Shown here: positions 47,725-54,290 of the stretch, in pieces
How the letters are laid out: each line of letters begins with the position of its first letter
Numbering within the stretch: the stretch's first letter is position 1
Origin: an uncultured Alphaproteobacteria bacterium
Lineage (GTDB): Bacteria; Pseudomonadota; Alphaproteobacteria; Rhodobacterales; Rhodobacteraceae
Assembly (NCBI GenBank): GCA_902537215.1
Contig: CACBAM010000009.1
Span: 1-64,000 of the forward strand
Reading direction: 5' to 3'
Length of the DNA: 64,000 bases
The notes under the pieces: model-generated
What the model was told of the DNA's origin: nothing
The model's database searches: none
The model's input: the letters and a program-made list of their open reading frames with translations, nothing else
Made by a program: the position numbers and the translations under genes

Positions 47725-47898
47725 ATGACCAAAAGAACATATGAAATAGACGCCGATAATATAGAAGTAGCCCGAGATTTCGAAGAGATCGTAAAAGATA
47801 AACGTGAACATTGGCGAGCCAATATAACCAAGAGCCGACAAAGACAACGTAGATATAAAAAACGCCTTACGAAGCAACTACTAAAAAAGTATGCTTAA
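47725..47898 (+). CDS. Small basic protein, 57 residues, unrecognised
   Basis: An ATG-initiated frame of 57 codons. The product is acidic at first (YEIDADNIEVARDFEEIVKD) and then very basic, with a W and the segment SRQRQRRYKKRLTKQLLKKYA at the end (described here by its R/K/Q content). This amphipathic, strongly polarised composition is typical of small nucleic-acid- or ribosome-associated proteins, but no function is claimed. Its TAA overlaps the stop of the convergent dehydratase within TTAA, as seen at two other convergent pairs here. The antisense frame (47695-47877) is hydrophobic, which is what the complement of K/R/E codons gives, and starts with TTG. No Shine-Dalgarno is seen. Confidence 0.62.
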   Translation: MTKRTYEIDADNIEVARDFEEIVKDKREHWRANITKSRQRQRRYKKRLTKQLLKKYA

Positions 47899-48878
47899 TA
47901 TTTGAAATCAATTAAATCTAAAGCTCTTGAAAAAATGACTGGATCCACGTTTCCACCAGTACAGACAATGATGAGCACATCTGAATCAATTTGTTCATAC
48001 TGATTTAATGCTGCTGCTAGTGAGATAGCACCTCCAGGCTCAACAACTAAATTATGGTGCAAAAATAATAAACTCATTGCCTCAAGAGCTTGTGCATCGC
48101 TAGCAACTAGACCAGGAGCCGCATACTTTTCAAGAATTTCAAAAGTTAACTCCCCTGGGGTGGGAGTCAAAATAGCATCGCAAATAGATCCATCCATCGT
48201 TCTATTCGTTACTCTACTTTTTTGCTTTAATGATCTAGCCATATCGTCAAAATTTTCAGGTTCACAAGTTCTAACTTTAAAATTCTCGTTTAATCCCTGA
48301 AAAGCTAAACTTATACCTGAAGCTAATCCACCTCCTCCACAACAAACTAGTACATCTGCTGCATCCAATTTAATCCTTTTTGCTTGATTGATTAGCTCAA
48401 TTCCCAGAGAGCCTTGTCCAGCAATTACAAAGGGATCATCATAAGGCCGTATAAGCTTTAAATTTTTTTCTTTCTGCAGCTTTTCACCAATCTCTTCTCT
48501 ACTTTCTTTTATTCGATCATAAAAGACTACATTAGCTCCATATGACTGTGTATTTTTTATCTTAAGTCTAGGAGCATCCTTTGGCATAATAATTGTAGCT
48601 TGAATTTTAAGTTGATTTGCAACGGCTGCTATGCCCTGAGCATGATTTCCAGAGGAGTACGCCAATACACCCTTTTTTAGGTCTTCGAAGTCATTATTTA
48701 CAAAAGAAGACCAACTTCCTCTATATTTAAAAGAACCTGTTTTTTGTAGGCACTCAGCTTTGATAAAAACACGCTTATTTAGTCGTTCACTTAGGAAAGG
48801 CGATTCTAATAACGGCGTCTCAACTAAATGCTGATGGATTTTATCGTAGGTATCAGAAATAAGAGAGAAATCTACCAA
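47895..48878 (-). CDS. Threonine/serine dehydratase-type PLP enzyme
   Basis: A 327-residue fold-type II PLP enzyme. The PLP lysine is in KTGSFKYRGSW, the glycine-rich phosphate loop is VCCGGGGLASGISLA, and SSGNHAQGIAAVA and QGSLGIELI are further family motifs; there is no C-terminal ACT domain. It could be a catabolic threonine dehydratase, a serine racemase or a hydroxyaspartate dehydratase. The listed TTG start has AGAAGG seven bases upstream and lies 1 base after the fabI stop. Another TTG five codons earlier (48893) would overlap fabI by 14 bases but has no ribosome site. Confidence 0.87.
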   Translation of the reverse strand: MVDFSLISDTYDKIHQHLVETPLLESPFLSERLNKRVFIKAECLQKTGSFKYRGSWSSFVNNDFEDLKKGVLAYSSGNHAQGIAAVANQLKIQATIIMPKDAPRLKIKNTQSYGANVVFYDRIKESREEIGEKLQKEKNLKLIRPYDDPFVIAGQGSLGIELINQAKRIKLDAADVLVCCGGGGLASGISLAFQGLNENFKVRTCEPENFDDMARSLKQKSRVTNRTMDGSICDAILTPTPGELTFEILEKYAAPGLVASDAQALEAMSLLFLHHNLVVEPGGAISLAAALNQYEQIDSDVLIIVCTGGNVDPVIFSRALDLIDFKY

Positions 48879-48879
48879 C

Positions 48880-49677
48880 TCATGCCTTCTCAATATTATC
48901 TAGTTTCGGCATACCCATAACATGGTAACCACCATCTACAAAGATTACTTCCCCAGAAACGTGCATTCCATAATCACTCAGTAAAAACGCAGCTGTGCCC
49001 CCTACTGATTTTAATGTCGGGTTTGACTTTAAGGGAGAATTTTTCTCGGAAAGACGGAAAACTCTTCTCGCTCCACCTATAGCGGCTCCCGCAAGTGTTT
49101 TCATTGGCCCGGCACTAATAGCATTCACTCTAATCCCATCTTCACCCAAGTCACTTGCAAGATATCTAACCGATGATTCCAAAGCTGCTTTTGCTACTCC
49201 CATCACATTATAATTTGGAGTAACTCTTTGCGAACCTAAATAACTCAGCGTTAAAATCGCTCCACCTTGTTTCATAAGAGGCGAGCATCGCTTTGAGACA
49301 TCAATTAGACTGAAACAAGATATATCCAGAGAGTTTAAAAAGTTCTGCCTCGAAGTATTGATAAACCTACCAGACAGTTCAGATTTGTCAGAAAAAGCAA
49401 GTGCATGGACTACAAAATCTAGCGATCCCCACTCCTTTGATAAGTGATTAAAACATCTGTCTACCGAACTTTCATCTGTGACATCAACATCAAATATGAG
49501 CTTTGAGCCTAAACCCTCGGCCAATGGCTCTACTCTTTTTTTAAAGTTTTCACCCTGATAAGTTAAAGCTAAACAAGCTCCTTCTGCACTTAATACTTCA
49601 GCTATTCCCCATGCTATAGATTTCTGGTTGGCTACACCCATAACCAAACCTTTTTTATTTTTCATGAGGCCAGACAA
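48880..49677 (-). CDS. fabI: Enoyl-[acyl-carrier-protein] reductase (NADH)
   Basis: A 265-residue SDR-fold enzyme reducing enoyl-ACP in the last step of fatty-acid elongation. It starts GLMKNKKGLVMGVANQKSIAWGIA, has DVTDESSVDRCF, LDFVVHALAFSDKSEL, and the catalytic Y-x6-K in NYNVMGVAKAALE, then VNAISAGPMKTLA. The start is TTG in the form common among relatives (M-S-G-L-M); an ATG at 49665 is possible. It is the third gene of fabA-fabB-fabI, 5 bases after fabB. Confidence 0.94.
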   Translation of the reverse strand: MSGLMKNKKGLVMGVANQKSIAWGIAEVLSAEGACLALTYQGENFKKRVEPLAEGLGSKLIFDVDVTDESSVDRCFNHLSKEWGSLDFVVHALAFSDKSELSGRFINTSRQNFLNSLDISCFSLIDVSKRCSPLMKQGGAILTLSYLGSQRVTPNYNVMGVAKAALESSVRYLASDLGEDGIRVNAISAGPMKTLAGAAIGGARRVFRLSEKNSPLKSNPTLKSVGGTAAFLLSDYGMHVSGEVIFVDGGYHVMGMPKLDNIEKA

Positions 49678-49682
49678 GGAAG

Positions 49683-50909
49683 TTATCCGGTAAATTTGCT
49701 TAAGGCTATTGATGCATTGGTACCTCCAAACCCGAAGCTATTCGATAAAACAGTATCCAATTCAATACCTTCGACCAATCCAGTAGCTACTTCATTGGGA
49801 TTGATTTCTTCATCCAAATTAAAAACATTGGCACTTGCAGATATAAAGTTATTTTCCATCATAATCAGTGAATAAATAGCTTCTTGGACACCTGCGGCAC
49901 CTAGGCTATGGCCAGTAAGTGATTTCGTGGAAGCAACTAAAGGTTGTTTTTCTTCACTGAATACGTTTCTAACCGCTTGTATCTCAGTGACATCTCCTGC
50001 TGGAGTTGAAGTACCATGTGCATTAATATAATCAACCTTCCTACCGTTCAAAGAGGCCAAGGCTAATCTCATTGATCTCTCAGCTCCTTCGCCTGATGGT
50101 GCTACCATGTCATAACCATCGGAGGTTGCGCCATAACCTGTGACCTCAGCATATATTTTTGCTCCTCTAGCAATTGCGTGGTTTAACTCCTCTACGACAA
50201 CTACTCCACCGCCACCTGCAATAACGAAACCATCTCTATCTCTGTCGAACGCTCTTGAAGCGTTTTCTGGTGTATCGTTATATTTGCTGGACATTGCACC
50301 CATTGCATCGAAAAGACAGGAGAGTGTCCAATCTAATTCTTCTCCTCCTCCTGCAAACACTACATCTTGCTTGTTTAGCTGTATTTGCTCAACTGCATTG
50401 CCTATACAATGGGCAGAGGTTGAACAAGCAGAAGTTATAGAGTAGTTAACACCCTTTATTTTGAAAGGCGTAGCTATACATGCTGAATTTGTAGATGACA
50501 TGCCCCGTGTAACCATAAATGGCCCCATCCTTTTAGGGCTACCTTTTTCTATTACAGTTTTATGCGCTGCAAACAAGTTTTTTGTTGAAGGTCCTCCTGA
50601 TCCCACTATAAGCCCTGTTCTTTCATTAGAAACTTCTTTTTCCTCTAGCCCACTATCGTCTATAGCTTGTTGCATCGCTATAAAGTTAAAGGCTGCACCA
50701 TCTCCCATAAATCTTAGCTGCCTTTTATCTATAAAATCCTCTATATTAATATCTGGTTTTCCATGAACTCTACTTCTGAATCCATGTTCCTCGTAGTCTA
50801 AACTTTTGCTTATACCAGAAGTTCCTTTTCTAAGACTCTCTTTTACTGCTTTCTTATCAATCCCGATACATGAAACAATTCCTAAACCTGTAATAACCGC
50901 TCGACGCAT
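49683..50909 (-). CDS. fabB: 3-oxoacyl-[acyl-carrier-protein] synthase I
   Basis: A 408-residue condensing enzyme that elongates unsaturated intermediates. The catalytic cysteine lies in [20 protein letters not shown], with histidines in [14 protein letters not shown] and the late [15 protein letters not shown], and the closing [14 protein letters not shown]. It is FabB rather than FabF by context: fabA is directly upstream (28 bases) and fabI downstream. Together they form the anaerobic-type unsaturated fatty-acid pathway. Confidence 0.95.
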   Translation of the reverse strand: MRRAVITGLGIVSCIGIDKKAVKESLRKGTSGISKSLDYEEHGFRSRVHGKPDINIEDFIDKRQLRFMGDGAAFNFIAMQQAIDDSGLEEKEVSNERTGLIVGSGGPSTKNLFAAHKTVIEKGSPKRMGPFMVTRGMSSTNSACIATPFKIKGVNYSITSACSTSAHCIGNAVEQIQLNKQDVVFAGGGEELDWTLSCLFDAMGAMSSKYNDTPENASRAFDRDRDGFVIAGGGGVVVVEELNHAIARGAKIYAEVTGYGATSDGYDMVAPSGEGAERSMRLALASLNGRKVDYINAHGTSTPAGDVTEIQAVRNVFSEEKQPLVASTKSLTGHSLGAAGVQEAIYSLIMMENNFISASANVFNLDEEINPNEVATGLVEGIELDTVLSNSFGFGGTNASIALSKFTG

Positions 50910-50937
50910 AATCGTACTTTTCTCCTATAGAAATAAA

Positions 50938-51444
50938 TCAGCTCTGAAACAACCCTACTTTCATATTTTCAGCTGAATATATTTTTTCATTATCTGCATA
51001 CATAGTCCCATTAGCCATTCCAAGCTTTAACTTTCTATCAATAACTCTTGTAAAATTTACTTCATATCTGACAAGTTTTATATCTGGAGTTACCATTCCT
51101 GTAAACTTTACTTCACCAACGCCTAGAGCTCTTCCGCGACCTTTCATTTCTCTCCATCCTAGATTAAATCCGGTTAGTTGCCACAATGCGTCTAAACCCA
51201 GACACCCTGGCATTACAGGGTCTCCTTCAAAATGACATTCAAAAAACCATAATTTTGGATTTATGTCGAACTCTGCTACCACATGTCCTTTATTATGCTC
51301 ACCACCATCATCTGATATCTCTGTTACCCTATCAATCATTAGCATAGGGGGCATTGGAAGTTGAGGGTTGCCTATTCCAAACAGTTTGCCCTTAGCGCAT
51401 GATATTAGATCATCGTAATCAAACTTATTTTTTCTGGATATCAT
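50938..51444 (-). CDS. fabA: 3-hydroxydecanoyl-[ACP] dehydratase/isomerase
   Basis: A 168-residue hot-dog enzyme that dehydrates beta-hydroxydecanoyl-ACP and isomerises the double bond. The active-site histidine is in FFECHFEGDPVMPGCLGLDALWQLTGF; PQLPMPPMLMIDRVTEIS and VKFTGMVTPDIKLV are family blocks. It is the first gene of fabABI, divergent from imuB; their 228-base shared upstream region holds both promoters. Confidence 0.96.
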   Translation of the reverse strand: MISRKNKFDYDDLISCAKGKLFGIGNPQLPMPPMLMIDRVTEISDDGGEHNKGHVVAEFDINPKLWFFECHFEGDPVMPGCLGLDALWQLTGFNLGWREMKGRGRALGVGEVKFTGMVTPDIKLVRYEVNFTRVIDRKLKLGMANGTMYADNEKIYSAENMKVGLFQS

Positions 51445-51609
51445 AGTGTTCTTTTTACCATACTATTTTTAGCATCATACAAATCAAATTCTATCAATGC
51501 GTTAAAAAATATTCTTTTTTTTGATCATTATTTTCTATCACGAAATTATTAACGGAGATCCTATCAGGGTATGTTTACAAAAGATAGGTAAAATAATTTT
51601 CATATCTGC

Positions 51610-51625
51610 TGTACGCCAAAGTACA
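51610..51625. promoter_or_regulatory. Inverted repeat TGTAC-N6-GTACA upstream of the imuB -35 element
   Basis: TGTACGCCAAAGTACA is a perfect 5+5 inverted repeat with a 6-base centre, lying 3 bases upstream of the predicted imuB -35. It could be an operator for a dimeric regulator acting on imuB or on divergent fabA. It is not the GAAC-N7-GAAC LexA form, so a second regulator would be needed. Confidence 0.4.
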
Positions 51626-51628
51626 AAA

Positions 51629-51657
51629 TTGAGTTGGACTTTTTATTCGTTTACAAT
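51629..51657 (+). promoter_or_regulatory. Predicted imuB-operon promoter
   Basis: TTGAGT (51629-51634) and TACAAT (51652-51657) are separated by exactly 17 bases; the -10 matches the consensus at 5 of 6 positions and the -35 at 4 of 6. The expected start of transcription, near 51664, is only about 9 bases before the imuB ATG, so the message would be nearly leaderless, in line with the absence of a Shine-Dalgarno sequence. Confidence 0.6.
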
Positions 51658-51663
51658 TAAAAA

Positions 51664-51678
51664 GAACAAATAATGAAC
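51664..51678 (+). promoter_or_regulatory. LexA (SOS) operator GAAC-N7-GAAC over the imuB start
   Basis: GAACAAATAATGAAC is an exact match to the direct-repeat GTTC-N7-GTTC/GAAC-N7-GAAC LexA box known from alphaproteobacteria. It covers the predicted transcription start and contains the imuB ATG (51673-51675) in its spacer, so bound LexA would block initiation. This supports DNA-damage control of imuB, the methyltransferase and dnaE2 together. Confidence 0.7.
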
Positions 51679-53361
51679 AAAATAAAATTAAAAAATAGAT
51701 TCGCCTCCATTTGGTTTCCACGATTACCATTAGAAATAATATTAACTAAGGAACCCCTGTTAGATTCATTACCTCTAGTTATTTCTTTTTCTGGAAGGGA
51801 GGAAATAATATGTGCGAATGGACTAGCTAAAAAGCTAAATATATCCACCGGAATGTCTACTAAGGAAACTCTGACATTAAATCCTCATGTGATTAGTAAA
51901 ACAGTTCAGCATTCGGATCTTAAAAAAAAACTAATTAAACTTTTTAGTTTCACATATCAATTCACACCTCTTATAAGATTAGATGGCTATGATAGCTTGA
52001 TGCTTGATATAACAGGATGCGAGAAATTCACGGGGAAAGAGGAAGACTTTATACATCAACTAACAACTCATTTTTCTAAAATTAATATACTCAGCATTAT
52101 AGGGATTGCTGGAACTCAGGGAGCTGCTTGGGCAATAGCAAGATTCCGAAATAGTTCGAATCGAAAACAACCAAGGGCAGATCTTAGAAAAATAATCAAT
52201 GATCAAAGTAGAGCTACAAGAATTAAAATTCCCAGCGATAGAGATACCGAGAATTCACAAAAGAAATTGTCTATCTTTAATACAGGCTATTCTGTTAATG
52301 ACCCTGTGCATAGGTCTAGAATAATTGATAATGATAAAACAGAAAAAGCTCTTATTTCCTTACCAGTGGAAGCATTGAATATAGAAAGTACCGATGTAAA
52401 TCTATTAAATTTATTTGGTATCTACAAAGTTGGAGATCTAATGAACATAGATTCGACTTCTATTAATAGAAGATTTGGCAATCATATAACCAAAAGAGTA
52501 CGGCAAGTTTTGGGCAAAGAAACAGAATTATTCAATAAAATTGTCTTAGAAGAAAAATATTCCTTTTCAACAGAACTGTTCTTAGAAGAAATAACCCTTA
52601 AGGGTATAAGTGAATTCATTAAAATTCTTATTAAGAAACTATGTGATAAGCTCGAAAAAAATAAGAAGCTAGTTAGAAGATGTAATATTAAATTTCCACC
52701 AGACGACAAAATACTTATAGAAATAAACTTCAGCAGCCCCACACAAGACAAAGCCAAAATAGAGCTGGTAATGCTAGAAAAACTCAAGACTATTAAAAAT
52801 CTCAAAAATATAGAAGCAATAATACTCGAGGGAGTACATATTGAAGAAGCAAGAGAAAGACAAATAGCTATAAGTGTCCCTGGTGGAGATTACACTTGTA
52901 AATATCTAGATAAGGAAGAAAAAATAAGTTTATTGATGGCCAGAATTGAAGCTAGATTAGGGAAAAATAAGGTAAAATCCTTCGCACAACACCATAGTCA
53001 CATACCAGAGAAAACCTTTTCTTTAGGAGAATTTAAAACAAAAAGAAAAACAAGTAATCAATGGAAGAAAAGTAAATTTATAAGACCAATACTTTTATAT
53101 TCACCAGATCTCATTAATGCTACTTTGTATAGAGATGAGCATCTGAATCAATTTAGTTGGAGAGGAAAAAAGTATAAAACCTTCTATGTACGTGGGCCTG
53201 AAAGGATAGCGTCTGAATGGTGGAACAAGGATAAAGGAACAAATTTTGGATTACGCGACTATTGGGAAGTGACAACAACGTGTGGTGCAAGGTTGTGGAT
53301 GTTTGAAGAAAAGAATAAGGTTTCAGAAAATAGATGGTTTGTACATGGTAATTTTTGTTAG
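51673..53361 (+). CDS. imuB: ImuB, catalytically inactive Y-family polymerase-like protein
   Basis: A 562-residue hub protein of the SOS mutasome that links DnaE2 to the sliding clamp. The N-terminal RFASIWFPRLPLEIIL replaces the catalytic acidic strand of true Y-family polymerases, as usual for ImuB; LMLDITGCEKFTGKEEDF (the D-I-T-G-C pattern), GIAGTQGAAWAIARF and the C-terminal GPERIASEWWNKD...YWEVTTTCGARLWMFEE...WFVHGNF block are diagnostic. imuA is not upstream; fabA is. No Shine-Dalgarno is visible. It is followed 21 bases later by a methyltransferase gene. Confidence 0.92.
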   Translation: MNKIKLKNRFASIWFPRLPLEIILTKEPLLDSLPLVISFSGREEIICANGLAKKLNISTGMSTKETLTLNPHVISKTVQHSDLKKKLIKLFSFTYQFTPLIRLDGYDSLMLDITGCEKFTGKEEDFIHQLTTHFSKINILSIIGIAGTQGAAWAIARFRNSSNRKQPRADLRKIINDQSRATRIKIPSDRDTENSQKKLSIFNTGYSVNDPVHRSRIIDNDKTEKALISLPVEALNIESTDVNLLNLFGIYKVGDLMNIDSTSINRRFGNHITKRVRQVLGKETELFNKIVLEEKYSFSTELFLEEITLKGISEFIKILIKKLCDKLEKNKKLVRRCNIKFPPDDKILIEINFSSPTQDKAKIELVMLEKLKTIKNLKNIEAIILEGVHIEEARERQIAISVPGGDYTCKYLDKEEKISLLMARIEARLGKNKVKSFAQHHSHIPEKTFSLGEFKTKRKTSNQWKKSKFIRPILLYSPDLINATLYRDEHLNQFSWRGKKYKTFYVRGPERIASEWWNKDKGTNFGLRDYWEVTTTCGARLWMFEEKNKVSENRWFVHGNFC

Positions 53362-53382
53362 TAGTTTAGGCTGTGAATAAGG

Positions 53383-54264
53383 ATGCAATTTCAAAAAAAT
53401 AACGCATTAGATACTAAAGCTCTTGGGCTTGAGGTTTCTTTAGCGGTAGCAAAATTTGTTACTGGGAAAGAGAACATGCACTATGGCGTTTGGGACAACC
53501 TAGATCCTTGTCTTGAGAATTTGGGTAAGGCTCAAGAACAGTATACAAAACTACTGTTCAAATATTTTCCAAAAAAGAAAAAGCTGAAGATCCTTGATAT
53601 TGGTGGAGGTGCTGGAGAAATAGCAAAGAAGTTAATATGCTTGGGCCATAACGTCACTGTTATTGTACCTAGCGATATACTAAGCAAACGATGTTTAGAA
53701 AACACGAACAACAAAGCCAAAGTTCATAATATAAAGTTTGAAGATTATGAACCCAAAAAAAATCAGACATTTGACTTGTGTCTATTTTCAGAAAGCTTTC
53801 AATATATTCCCGCAAAAATTGCATTAAAAAAAGCTAAAGGATTACTAAGCAAAGGCGGGCAAATATTAGTTGCGGATTGCTTCCGCTCTGAGGTCAAGCA
53901 TACCAGTCACAACAGAAGACCAGGAGGAGGACATCCTTTATCAGAAATGCTAAAACTAATTAAAGATATAGATTTAAATATTATATCAAAAAAAGAGATA
54001 ACAAAATCTGTTGCTCCATCTTTAGACATAGAGCAAAAATTTTATAATGTAGTTGGCGTTGGAATAGACAAAGTACAGCAAGGCTTAGTAGCAAGCCATC
54101 CTTGGAAGATGAAACTATTTAATCTGGCCTATAAGACTATAGTAAGTCAGAAAAAGCGCAGACGTTTACACGATAGAATTTACGGAAACATAAGAAATTC
54201 TGACAATTTTATTAAATTCAATCACTATATGATCTTTCAACTGTCTTCTAATAAGGCAGGTTGA
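53383..54264 (+). CDS. Class I SAM-dependent methyltransferase inside the imuB-dnaE2 cassette
   Basis: A 293-residue protein. An N-terminal helical part contains MHYGVWDN (32-39) and LGKAQEQYTKLLF, seen in small-molecule or lipid methyltransferases. SAM motif I is ILDIGGGAGE (70-79), followed by VTVIVPSD, a FDLCLFSESFQYI strand and LLSKGGQILVADCFRSE. A basic C-terminal tail (SQKKRRRLHDR) follows. It sits between imuB (21-base gap) and dnaE2 (26-base gap) on the same strand, so it should share the SOS promoter. The substrate is unknown; DNA, nucleotide, lipid or a quinone-like compound cannot be separated from sequence. Confidence 0.82.
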   Translation: MQFQKNNALDTKALGLEVSLAVAKFVTGKENMHYGVWDNLDPCLENLGKAQEQYTKLLFKYFPKKKKLKILDIGGGAGEIAKKLICLGHNVTVIVPSDILSKRCLENTNNKAKVHNIKFEDYEPKKNQTFDLCLFSESFQYIPAKIALKKAKGLLSKGGQILVADCFRSEVKHTSHNRRPGGGHPLSEMLKLIKDIDLNIISKKEITKSVAPSLDIEQKFYNVVGVGIDKVQQGLVASHPWKMKLFNLAYKTIVSQKKRRRLHDRIYGNIRNSDNFIKFNHYMIFQLSSNKAG

Positions 54265-54290
54265 ATAGCTTAATAAGATAGAGCTTTTAG

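Noticed and set aside
47695-47877. 60-codon minus-strand hydrophobic frame
   Set aside because: TTG start, no ribosome site, and fully antisense to the better-supported 57-codon basic protein; the hydrophobicity is what the complement of K/R/E codons yields.
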